Virus record (IMG/VR): IMGVR_UViG_3300042383_000120
Coordinates: 1 to 64,000 of that record
Origin: a virus
Length of the DNA stretch: 64,000 bases
Direction: 5' to 3' (one strand)
The notes beneath the pieces were generated by a model. It was given only the letters and a program-made list of their open reading frames with translations, was not told where the DNA came from and did not search any database. Position 1 is the first letter of the stretch. The number at the start of each line of letters is the position of its first letter. Positions 7,378 to 17,500 of this stretch are shown piece after piece. The position numbers were made by a program, and so were the translations under genes.

Positions 7378-8280
7378 ATGAGTGAAATGACCCTCTTCGG
7401 TGCTGGCAACCCGCTGGCAAATAGCGACCTCTTCAAGTCGCTGCGTGACATGAACAAAACCCTCGCTGGTGGCGGCGGTGGCGGCGGCAAGCGCATCTCG
7501 ATCAAAGGCAACAAGTTCCGCCTCTTCGTCGATGGTGAGCAGGTCTCTGTGTCCAAGGAAGACCACCTGAACATCGTGGTGGTTAACGTCGCTCCGGTAT
7601 CGCGGACCTATTATGAGGGCACCTACGACCCGAATAACACGGCTGCACCGACCTGCTGGTCGGCTGATACCAAGGCCCCCTCACCCGATGTGCCTGCAGA
7701 TCAGCGGAAAGCATCGCGCTGCACCGACTGCCCGATGAACGTCAAGGGCTCGGGACAGGGCGACAGCCGCGCCTGCCGCTACAACCAGCGTCTGGCGATC
7801 ACGCTCGAGGGCAAACCTGACGAAGTCTATCAGCTACAGCTCCCGGCCACGTCGCTGTTCGGTGACGGCAAGAATGGCAAGATGCCGATGCAGGCGTATG
7901 CTAAGTTCCTTGACGCGCACGACACGCCGATCATCGCGGTCATGACCAAGATGTCGCTGGACGAAAACTCGGAGACCCCGAAGCTGTTCTTTAGCCCTGT
8001 GCGTCCTCTGACAGAGAAAGAGCTGAACGAGGCTGTCGCGGTTAGGGACACCGAAGATGCCATCAAGGCTATCACGCTGACTGTCGCACAGACCGATGGC
8101 GTTAAGAAGAAGGACTCCGCGGCTGGCACCAAGAGCTACAACCCGGCCAAAGATAAGATCATCGTCGATGACGAAGACGAGATCGCAGAGCCTAAGAAGG
8201 TCGAAGCCAAGAAGTCTGCACCCGCTGCCGACCCCAAGGCTAACATCTCTGCTCTTGTCGCAGAGTGGGACGACGAGTAA
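7378..8280 (+). CDS. Putative ssDNA-binding protein with acidic C-terminal tip, 300 aa
   Basis: Layout: a Gly-rich loop (residues 31-37) before a beta-rich core beginning KRISIKGNKFRLFVDG; a cysteine cluster (CTDCPMNVKGSGQGDSRACR) likely to bind zinc; a second beta region; then a long charged linker. It ends in ISALVAEWDDE, an acidic aromatic tip that recalls the C-terminal peptide with which bacterial SSB recruits partners. The position before the primase-helicase and beside polA fits the place where other phages carry their SSB (for example DUF2815 types). The SSB function is inferred; the family itself is a recurring but unnamed phage family. Confidence 0.6.
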   Translation: MSEMTLFGAGNPLANSDLFKSLRDMNKTLAGGGGGGGKRISIKGNKFRLFVDGEQVSVSKEDHLNIVVVNVAPVSRTYYEGTYDPNNTAAPTCWSADTKAPSPDVPADQRKASRCTDCPMNVKGSGQGDSRACRYNQRLAITLEGKPDEVYQLQLPATSLFGDGKNGKMPMQAYAKFLDAHDTPIIAVMTKMSLDENSETPKLFFSPVRPLTEKELNEAVAVRDTEDAIKAITLTVAQTDGVKKKDSAAGTKSYNPAKDKIIVDDEDEIAEPKKVEAKKSAPAADPKANISALVAEWDDE

Positions 8281-8294
8281 TCCTTAATAGGCTC

Positions 8295-8334
8295 GCCGCG
8301 ACGGGGGATAAAAACAACCTCACCTCGTCGCGGC
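8295..8334 (+). promoter_or_regulatory. Hairpin upstream of the primase-helicase gene
   Basis: GCCGCGACG (8295-8303) pairs with CGTCGCGGC (8326-8334), a perfect 9 bp stem with a 22 nt loop, between the ssDNA-binding-like gene and the primase gene. There is no T run, so a translational or processing control is more likely than termination. Confidence 0.5.
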
Positions 8335-8349
8335 ACCCCAACAGATAGA

Positions 8350-11217
8350 GTGGCGGCTATGGATACAACGACGTTTTTGCAGTCCGTTCTTGGAACTGCG
8401 GGCTCCTACTGCGTTCTTGCCCTCAATGATGGCAGGCGCATCCAGAAGTTCTACGACACCATCGAGCAGCTTGAGCAGGCTGCGCTGAACTTCGACGAGA
8501 ATGGTTTCGATGCCTACTACGCCCTCGGCACGTTCGAGGAGGCGGGCTCGCGTGAGGCTGAGAACGTCAAGCAGATGCGGGCGTTCTTTATGGACCTCGA
8601 CTGCGGGGTGAACCTCAAGACGGGCAAGCCCAAGGACTTCCCTGACCAGCATGCCGCCATCTTGGCGCTTAAGGAGTTCGTCAAGGCCACCGGGCTGCCT
8701 AAGCCGTTCCTCGTCAACTCCGGCTACGGTGTGCACGTTTACTGGCCGCTGACCGCGCCTGTAGACTTTATGACGTGGCTCCCTGTAGCCGAGAAGCTCA
8801 AGGCGCTGGCCAAGGCGAAGAATTTCGATGCCGATGAGGCCGTGACCGCCGATGCCGCCCGCGTGCTGCGAGTGCCGGGGACGCATAACCACAAGGGCGA
8901 CGACCCCAAGGCTGTGTCGTTTTTGGGGGTGTCTGCACCGGAGCCAGTGGAGTTTTTTGACTTCGCTGCACGGCTCGAGACCGTGGCCGGCAGTCTGCCG
9001 ACTAGCCTGCCCGCACGGCGCTACTCACCTGCGGTGACAAACAGCGCGATGATGGATGCCCTGATCGGCAAGCGGGAGGCCTCGTTCAAAGCCATCATGC
9101 AGAAGACCATGGCGGGTAAGGGCTGTGCCCAGCTGGCCTACTGCATCGAGAACCGCGCTGATCTGGCTGAGCCCATGTGGCGCGCGGCACTTTCCATCGC
9201 CAAGCACTGCACCGATATGGTCAAGGCCGTGAAGGCGGTTTCGCAGGGGCACGCCGAATACGACGAAGACGAGGCGATGTGGAAGGCCGACCGCATCAAG
9301 GGCCCGTACCTCTGCACGCGCTTCGAGGAGTACAACCCGGGTGGGTGCCAAGGCTGCCCCAACTGGAACAAGATCAAGTCGCCCATCGTTCTCGGCCAGC
9401 AGTTCACTGAGGCTACGCCCGAGGACAACACCATCGTCGTAGCGGACCCAGATGCACCCGAGGCACCACCAAGGGTCTATGAAATCCCGAGCTACCCCAA
9501 CCCCTATTTCCGCGGCAAGGATGGCGGCGTGTTCATCCGTATAATTGACGACGAGGGCGAGGTCAGTGAGCGGATTGTCTGGCACCACGATCTCTACGTC
9601 GTGCGTCGCCTGTATGACCCGGAGCAGGGCGAGATCATCGAGATGCGTCACCACCTACCACGGGATGGAGTGCGGTCGTTTGTGGTGCCGCTCTACGTCG
9701 TCACATCGAAAGAAGAATTTCGGAAAGTCCTCGCCACCAACGGCGTCATAGCGATCAACAAGGAAGTGGATGCGATCATGAGCTTTACGCAAAGCATGGT
9801 TAAAGACCTGCAGATCACCACGCAGGCAGACAACGCACATCGCCAGTTCGGCTGGCTGCCCGACTTCAAGGGCTTTGTCCTAGGGGACAAGGTAGTCTAT
9901 GCGGACCGCGTCGATTTCAACGCACCGTCCTCGGCTACACGGGGGATGATCGAGTTCTTTGAGCCTGCGGGTAGCCTCGACGAGTGGCGTGCCGCGGTCA
10001 ACTTCTACAACCGCCCCGGCTTCGAGCTGCACCAGTTCATCACCTGCGTCGGTTTCGGCTCGGTGCTGATGAAGTTCTTGCCCATCAACGCCGCGCTCCT
10101 GCACATCTGGTCGAAGGACTCCGGTTTCGGCAAAACGCATGCCCAGTTTGCGGCACTATCGGCGTGGGGCAACCCCAATAAACTTATCCTGCAGGAGCGG
10201 GACACCGTAAACTCGTTCATGAACCGCGCCGATGTGATGCACAGCCTGCCGGTTTGTATGGACGAAGTTACCAACATCAAGCCCCACGACGCCTCAAACA
10301 TGATCTACCAGATCACCGGGGGCCAGCAGCGCAACCGCTTGGCATCGACGGGCAACACTGAACGCTATCGTGGCGACCCTTGGAACCTGCTGTTTATTTC
10401 GTCGGGGAACTGCAGCCTGATCGACAAGGTGGCTATGGCGAAGGCCATGCCGAAAGCGGAAGCTCAGCGGGTGCTGGAGATCGAGACGAGCAGGCTCTTC
10501 ACCGAGAAGGCCGACAAGCGCCAGACCGACGAGTTCAGCTCCAAGGTCCAGAGCAACTACGGCCACGCAGGCATCCTGTTTGTGCAGTACGTGATGTCCA
10601 ACCTCGCCGAAACTAAATTGCTGGTGGAGACCCTACAGCGCAAGATTGATGAAGCCGCAGACCTTGGGCCTCAGAACCGCTTCTGGTCGGCAGCTGTCGC
10701 CACCTCTCTCGCCGCTGCGGTGATCTGCAAACACCTCGAGCTCTTGGACTACGACATCCCCACGCTGCGCGACTACATCATCAAGAACATCCTCAAGGCC
10801 AACAAGGCGGTCAGTGCTGATATGTCCCTCGACCCGATGGACCTCGTGACTGCCTACACCTACCAGAACTTGGGCCGTATCCTGCAGATCAAGTCCACCA
10901 TCGACCGCCGCAGCAAGGGGAACGACAACGGCCTCGACGACCTCGTGGTGCCGGATCAGCAGCCAAAGACCGCCGACATCGTCGGGCGTTATGAGACCGA
11001 TCTGCACGTGCTGTATCTACTGCCATCACCGTTCAAGGTCTGGCTGGCCGAGCAGCAGATAAACTACAACTCGGTGTTCTCCGAGCTCAAAGCCAAGTAC
11101 AATGCCAAGAAGTCGAAGGTCCGGCTGACTAAGGGCACCAAGCTACAGATGCCCGTCGCCGACACCATCGAGGTGCCGATTGTTCTGGGTGACGTTAATG
11201 GCGAAGAAGGTAAATGA
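8350..11217 (+). CDS. PrimPol-type primase fused to DUF927-like helicase
   Basis: 955 aa replication initiator. Residues 70-185 carry archaeo-eukaryotic primase motifs: FFMDLDCG (D82, D84), SGYGVHVYW (H129) and a third acidic site in TADAARVLRVPGTHN (D168). A cysteine cluster follows near residue 320 (LCTRFEEYNPGGCQGCPNW), probably metal-binding. The C-terminal ATPase has Walker A SKDSGFGKT (588-596), Walker B VCMDEVTN (D638, E639) and an ISSGN sensor, as in DUF927 helicases. It should prime and unwind at the phage origin. GTG 8350 or ATG 8359 could be the start; no strong ribosome site separates them. Confidence 0.85.
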   Translation: MAAMDTTTFLQSVLGTAGSYCVLALNDGRRIQKFYDTIEQLEQAALNFDENGFDAYYALGTFEEAGSREAENVKQMRAFFMDLDCGVNLKTGKPKDFPDQHAAILALKEFVKATGLPKPFLVNSGYGVHVYWPLTAPVDFMTWLPVAEKLKALAKAKNFDADEAVTADAARVLRVPGTHNHKGDDPKAVSFLGVSAPEPVEFFDFAARLETVAGSLPTSLPARRYSPAVTNSAMMDALIGKREASFKAIMQKTMAGKGCAQLAYCIENRADLAEPMWRAALSIAKHCTDMVKAVKAVSQGHAEYDEDEAMWKADRIKGPYLCTRFEEYNPGGCQGCPNWNKIKSPIVLGQQFTEATPEDNTIVVADPDAPEAPPRVYEIPSYPNPYFRGKDGGVFIRIIDDEGEVSERIVWHHDLYVVRRLYDPEQGEIIEMRHHLPRDGVRSFVVPLYVVTSKEEFRKVLATNGVIAINKEVDAIMSFTQSMVKDLQITTQADNAHRQFGWLPDFKGFVLGDKVVYADRVDFNAPSSATRGMIEFFEPAGSLDEWRAAVNFYNRPGFELHQFITCVGFGSVLMKFLPINAALLHIWSKDSGFGKTHAQFAALSAWGNPNKLILQERDTVNSFMNRADVMHSLPVCMDEVTNIKPHDASNMIYQITGGQQRNRLASTGNTERYRGDPWNLLFISSGNCSLIDKVAMAKAMPKAEAQRVLEIETSRLFTEKADKRQTDEFSSKVQSNYGHAGILFVQYVMSNLAETKLLVETLQRKIDEAADLGPQNRFWSAAVATSLAAAVICKHLELLDYDIPTLRDYIIKNILKANKAVSADMSLDPMDLVTAYTYQNLGRILQIKSTIDRRSKGNDNGLDDLVVPDQQPKTADIVGRYETDLHVLYLLPSPFKVWLAEQQINYNSVFSELKAKYNAKKSKVRLTKGTKLQMPVADTIEVPIVLGDVNGEEGK

Positions 11218-11416
11218 CCTAGACCCCGACGGCGTGCGCATCATCGTGCCGTGGCGAGAACTGCATGTGGGGGGCTCACTCTTTGTCCCCTGCATCAACA
11301 CCGAGGCCTGCGAGAGGCAGGTTCAGGGTGTGGCTCAAAGGTTAGGCATCCGCCTAACATGCAGGCAGCGGATAGAGGCCCAACACTTGGGGTTGCGAAT
11401 TTGGAGAACCACATGA
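11198..11416 (+). CDS. Small hypothetical protein, 72 aa, last gene of the early operon
   Basis: ATG at 11198 (MAKKVNDLDPDGVRIIVPW), overlapping the end of the primase gene by 20 nt. The protein is basic with a central beta segment (VRIIVPWRELHVGGSLFVPC) and an Arg-rich C-terminus that resembles small phage proteins carrying 'GxSFFVP' turns. Function unknown. A perfect GTTAGGC-N4-GCCTAAC palindrome is inside the reading frame. A rho-independent terminator follows 61 nt after the stop. Confidence 0.6.
   Translation: MAKKVNDLDPDGVRIIVPWRELHVGGSLFVPCINTEACERQVQGVAQRLGIRLTCRQRIEAQHLGLRIWRTT
11341..11358. repeat. GTTAGKC palindrome copy
   Basis: GTTAGGC-ATCC-GCCTAAC, perfect; near the end of the last gene of the left early operon. 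Confidence 0.9.
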
Positions 11417-11476
11417 TATTGTGCGCCTGACAGAAGAGCTTGCCGCCAGCTCGCCTCCTGTCGTTCTCCATACTGG

Positions 11477-11503
11477 CCCCGGCTTCGTGCCGGGGTCTTT
11501 TTT
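11477..11503 (+). terminator. Rho-independent terminator closing the left early operon
   Basis: CCCCGGC-TTCGT-GCCGGGG hairpin (7 bp stem) followed by TCTTTTTTC. It stands between the convergent early operon and the 2180 aa gene and works for rightward transcripts. The opposite strand has no T run. Confidence 0.85.
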
Positions 11504-11504
11504 C

Positions 11505-14500
11505 TTAGAAGAGCTGGAAACCTCGGTTGTACATGGCACCCAGATCGGCCAGCCCATCGCGCACTGCCGGGTTCACCGAGATACCACCCTGCATCTGTTC
11601 TGACGTTCTCTGGTGACTACGCAGCGAGTTTTTCAGGAACTCTTGGTCAATGACTGCCTGCGGGAACCGCTCGGCAACGCCCTCGTTGAACGCTTGGATT
11701 TCCTCCAGTGCATCCTGCACGCCCTGCATGTCGCCTTCGCGTAGAGCGATGTAGTAGAGCTTGGACAGCTGCGACCGCTTATCAGCGACCTTCTTGCTGA
11801 TCCGCACCTTGAGCTGGTTGATATCCTGCTGCAGCGTGGCCTTCGTAGGCGCAAAGCCGAGTGCCTGCCCCAAGAGATCGCTGGCCCCCAGATCACCGAC
11901 AACCACGTCATTTCTGCGCGTGTCGATGCCGCCCTCGGAGGCGTAGCGCCCGGACTTGATGAAGTTACGCACCCATGCCGGGACCATGTTCTCGATACCG
12001 CGAACCATCTCGCCGGGACCACCGGTCATCGCGGAGTAAACCTCCGAAATGCCTCGACCCATCTGGGTTGCAGTTGACCATGCCGGACCGCCAAGGTTGG
12101 TGACGAGCGTTTCTTCCGCAGACGGGTCGGTGTTGTAGCGGTTCTCGCGGATCAGGAGCCCGGTCAGGCCGATACGAGACGAGATGTCCATGCCGCTGAG
12201 TTCGGTCAGGAAGCCCTTGTAGACCCCTTCACCGAGGTAGCGACGGGTCAGCATGTCGGCGTCTTCTTCATCGTCGCCGAGGAAGGCGTTGGCCACCGTC
12301 GAGACAAGCCCGTAGAGCGGCACACCAGCGACACCCGCGAGAGCGAAGGACGACAGCTGCAGACCCACAAGCTGCTTGAAGGCCGTGCGGCGGTCCTCAG
12401 GCGTGAAGTCCGGGTCGTTACTGCCGAGCGTGATCTGCTTTGCCAGCTTCATTTGCAGGTAGAACATCGACAGGCCGTAGTTCTTGAACATCAAGGCTAC
12501 GCGACCAATGCCCTGCTGTGCAAAGCGCGGGGCCGATGCGAGGGTGGCACCGCCACCCGTTTCAGTTGCCTGATAGACAGCGCGTTCGGCGGCGCGCACT
12601 CGGCGCTGGTCCTCGGTAAGCCCCCGCTCAGCCTCGGTAGGCTTGTTGCGAAGCCGCTGCAGCTCAAGGTTATAGGCTGCCACGAGCGCCACCTGCCGGT
12701 TGGCCCGTTCGACTTGGTGGAACATCGCACCAGACAGTGCCGCGAAGCGATCACTAAAGCCCCGCGCCCGACCGACGTCCTCGGCACCGATGCTATCGTA
12801 GTAGATCGAGCGGTTCAGCTGGCCGTTCTTTGACGCAACATCGACGAGCGGTGCGAGTTCTTCCAGCTGCTTGCGCAGCGCGGGGTCAATGTCATCGCGC
12901 AGGACGTACTTGTTGTCGTTGTTGAGCACGAAGTAGTTGTCGATGGACGGCATGGCCGTGATCTTGGTGGTGCCCTTGCCCTCGAAGGTGCCGGGTAGTG
13001 CCACTTCTCGCGACAGCCCGCTGTTCATGAACACCTTGTAGGCATTGCCGATGGCCAGAGCCGACGACTTGCTTCCGTAGCGCCCCGATAGGTAGGGGTA
13101 CAGCACCACAGGGACGGACGACAAGTTCACCAAAGCCGACGACACGTTGAAGCCGATGGTGAAGGAGAACGCTGCCCGGTTAACAGTCTGCACCGCGCGC
13201 TCGAGCATGTTGTTCGGCGGGTTCGTGGCGAAGTTGGCGCGTGCGACAAGCTCCTCGATCACGGCAACCTTGTTCTGGTCATTCGTGTTCTGAGCCTGCT
13301 GCGCGACACCGTCCGAGACTGCTCTGATCTTGTTGCTAAAGGCGTACCGCACGCCCTGCCGACCGAGGCTGTAACCCTTGAGGCGCAGTGCCTCGAGTGA
13401 GTCCTCGATGTAGCCCTTGGTGTTTTTCCGCTTCTGCAAAGACTTTGCAAACGAGGTTTCAGGCAGGGCGTCTACAAAGAGCCGGGTGATCTCCTGCTGG
13501 ATGCTCTGTGCAGTGGCGGCATCGACCCCCGTGTTGGCAAGGTTCGACCGGATGATCGACAGGGTGTCCCGCACAAACAGGGAGTCCGGCGTCCGCCCAC
13601 GGTTCACAATGTCGAGAGTCGAGTAGAAGTTGGTGATCGGCTTGCCGTCAGCGCCCTTCACAATACCCGGCATGTTTTCGAGCTCGCGCGCTGCACGCTC
13701 ACGGGCCCGAGGGCTCTCGTAAGTTTCTTTTACAGGCTCCGTGGTGCCCGTTTCCGGGTCAAACGCGCTGTACTCCAGCCAGTAGTCCCCAGTACGTGCC
13801 AAGGGGAAGTACGGCTCGATGCGGTTCAGGTCGAAGAACTTGGTGTAGATGCTCTTCTTCACTTCGGCGGCGAGCTCGGGGTTAGCCGACAGGATGAAGT
13901 CGATCTTCCCCTCGAGGGCCTTGCGCAGGCGCTCATACTGCGCCCGATACATCTGACGCATGTTGCTGTAGAGGTCGCGCCCGTCCTTACCGAGAGCCGC
14001 CCAGTCCTTCTGCATCGCGTCGTAGGTGGCCAGCTTTTCCGAGCCAGCGCCGTACTTCTTGATGGCCTTGTCCCGCGACAGACCCGGGTCGACCTGATTT
14101 ACCGTGGAGCGCGTCACGGTGCGATCCAACAGGGGTTTGAGGTTCGGGTTGTTCTTCACCCACTTCTGGGCGATCTGCAGCACGCCATCGACTTCGTTGT
14201 CGGACTTGATAGACGCAGCGTCCATCTGCTGGACCGCGTTTTGCAGGTCAACTGCACCGTCGATGCCCAAACTGCCAGCCACATCAGTGAGGGGCTGCAT
14301 GCCCATGAAGCCGAGGACAGTGCGCTTCATACCCCAAGACAGGCCCGCCAGCACGCCAGAGGCGTCGTCGCCAAACTGCTGTGCGAACTCCTTGGTGCGG
14401 CCCGGGAAGGAGCCGTCCACCTGCGCCACGCGGTTGAGGATGGTTGCAGCGCCATCTGGCGTCGAGATTTCGCCAATGCTGACCGGGGAGCCGAGCATCT

Positions 14501-17500
14501 TGAAGACCATCTGGTCCACGACGTCGAACGTGTTGGCTACGTTCTTGGGCGGCAGGCCGATCAGTCTGCGTACAAAGTTCTGCACCTCGCGCAAGAAGCT
14601 GGCAAACACACCCTTGCCGTCCACAGACAGACCCGAGAGTTCGCGCTGGAAGGTCGGGTTCGAGAACGCGTCGGCCACAAACTCCATGACATTCGAGCTG
14701 CCGTTGCTGGTGGACAGCTTCGGCTTTGCCTGTGCGTAGAGCTTCTCCATGCGCTTGCGGAGCGGCGAGGCCGGGTTCCGCATCTCTCTGATCGTAGCCG
14801 CGTGGGTCATCTCGTGCAGGAGAGTCTCGATGCTGAGACCAACGTCTGCGTCCAGCAAGATTTCACTCGGGACGCCGGGGAAGTCACGCCGATACTGGCC
14901 AGCCAGAGGCACACCGTCGTCATCGACGAGGTTGTTTACAATGCGAACCCCAGTGCCCTGTGCGTACTCTGCGAGAGCGCGGACGATCTGCTTGGTGCGA
15001 GCATTGGGGGCATAGAGTTGCAGGGCGCGCAGCGCCATTTCGAGGTTGCCACGACGCAGCTGGTTGACCACTGCAGGGTGCAGGGGCGTTTCGAGCTCGA
15101 GAACTTCCTCGGGGCGGTTGAAGCGGGTGCCAAGGATTTCGTTGGTGATGAAGTCGATCTGGTCTTCATCCGACATTTTACGCATGCCGACAGCACGACG
15201 CTGGATCGGTGCCTTGGTCTCTTGGACTGCGCCGAGCAGCGCGTCGAGTCCCTGCCTGCGCCCGCGTGCCGCGTCGGCGAGGGCCTTCACCTCTGCCCGC
15301 TTTGCAGCATTTTCCTTGGCCTGCGCGTCAAGTTCGCGCTCAAACTCCTGCCGCTCGTCAAGAGACGCACTGCGACCGCCGATGGCGGTGGACCCGGAAA
15401 GAGAAGAGCTCGCCCGCATCGGGACTTTCGCTTCTTCCGCCTTCTTATATCTGCGCTGGAGGTCCCGCACCTTGGCTTGCGCCTGCGGAGACATGTTGGC
15501 CTCCACCCACGCAAGGGCCTGCTTAGCGCGCTCCGCGCTCATACCCGTGAAGAACTCTTTTTCGACCGGGTTGATCGTCTCGTCCCCGGCGGGGAGCATG
15601 CCTTCTTCTTTCAGAAGAATCTTCTCGCCCTTGAACCGTTGATTTTTCAAGGTGGCATCGGCAACGATGTACTCGAGCGCGTCGATGGGGCGCTTGAAGC
15701 GGGAGAAGTACTCCTGTGCATTCTCTGCTGGCGCTGACCCCGCCTTGCCCTTTCTGACGGCACCGGGCTGGAACAAGCCCATAATCTTCCGCTTGTCCTC
15801 CGACGTAGTCGGGTCATCCGCGACCACGGCGTCGGGGACGGAGTATTCTTCGACGAGCGAAGCCAGTTCTGGCTTACCTGCGAAACGGGCCTGCCACGCA
15901 TTGTTCAGCTCGGTCTGCGCAGCCGAATTGGCCGCGATCTCGCGGATTTCGCGAGAAGGCTCGAGCTGCTTTTCAGCTTCACGTAGCTGTATCTCTGTAG
16001 GAGCTCCGGTCAGCACCGTACCGACAGGGGTAGGTTTCGCTCCGGGGATCAAGCGGGTCGGTGCATAAACGTCCGAGGACTCCATGCGTGGGGCCCCCGT
16101 AGGCTGCAATGTGCGCGGATCGACTGGCGTGATCGTACCCGGAATCAGCTGTCGGGCAGCGCCCGTCCCAGCGTCGTAGGGCGGCGTAAAGTCAAGCGCC
16201 AACTGCTGCTCCGCAGACGGCTCGGCGTCGCGCATTATCTGCTCGACACTGCGCACGGGGACTCTAGGGGCCTGTGTGGTGGGCAACGCCCCAAAGAGGT
16301 TGAGCTGTTCTTCCTCAGTCAGTGCAGGACGCTCTGCTCCCGCTGCTGTATCAGTACCCACAGGCACCGACAAATCTCCTCCCAGTCCTCCGCCTGCAGG
16401 TGCTGCAGGCTCTTGGGTGGGCTGAGCGTCGCCAGCGGGCTGTCCGCGTCCCTCCACGCCTTGTCCACCACTCGGAACGCTAACTCCCACTTCTTCTGGC
16501 TTAGTCTCTGCAGCCGTGGTGACATTTGCGGCCTCCGTCTCAGCGGGTTTCGCTTTTTGCATACGCAGCCTGACCTCATCAGGGCCAAGCGCGAGGAGAT
16601 CGTTTACTTTGGCATTTGCGACTGCTGGGACGGAAAGGTCTTCGGGGGCAAGAAGTCCAGCGGCTACAAGACGCTGTGCTCCATTTTTGCTCACTAACTG
16701 ATTGCTACCTTCAAGCTGCTTAACCCGCGCCCGCCGCAGCGTGTCGAGTACTGCGGCGTTTGCTTCCGCCACAGTACGGTATTTTGGTGCAGGTACAGCT
16801 ACCGGCGGCGGGGCATCTACCGTGGGTATATCCGCTTTAGCAGCGGCCTCGTTTGTGACGGGTACCGCCGCTTCGGGTACTGCGGTCACCGTGGCTTTCG
16901 GCACGGTAGTGGGTTTGGTCTTGATGGTGGGCGCAGCTACGGCGGCGGGCGGCGTGGCCGCTCCGAGGTCAAGTGAGAGTTGTTCTTCCTCAAGGGCGGG
17001 TTCCGCCTTAGCTGGCAGCACTGAGCCTTCGGCTGCAGGTGCAGTGGGAAGGAACAGCTCGCCTTGCTCCTGCCCTTCCGCAAAGCCCGGACGCGTAGAC
17101 GGCGTTAGGGGCAGCTCCAGCTGGGTTTGTAGATCAGCGGGGTCAATCGGAGCCGCAGGCGGCTCAGTATCTTCCTGCGGAGCAGGCGGGGTAGCAGTAC
17201 GTCTACCCCCCGGTAGCAGGTCGAGCAGGCCCTTTACAAAAGCACCGACACCTGCGCCGTAGCCAAACGCTTCACCCGTACCCACAAACGTGCCCTGATC
17301 GGGGTCATAGATACCCTGCTGGATTAGGTTTTGCGCAATGTTTTCTGCGACTTCCGTCGCGCCTTCTACACCACCCTCAGTGGCGGCACGCCGCAAACGG
17401 TCCACAATTTTTAACGTCGTTGGTTCCCCGAGCGCACGCGTTAGCCGCAGGGGGACGATAGCCCCGAGCAAACCAACACCGGCACCGGCAGCGCCTGCAG

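Noticed and set aside
11421-11460. Leftward terminator after the 2180 aa gene
   Set aside because: Only an imperfect stem (ACAGAAGAGCT with CTCGCCTCCTGT) and no T run on the minus strand.
14241-15737. A 498-codon open frame antisense to the 2180 aa gene, and similar long antisense frames at 44197-45438 and 48122-49381
   Set aside because: They mirror codon bias of real genes on the other strand, have no ribosome sites or recognisable domains, and lie entirely within well-supported genes.
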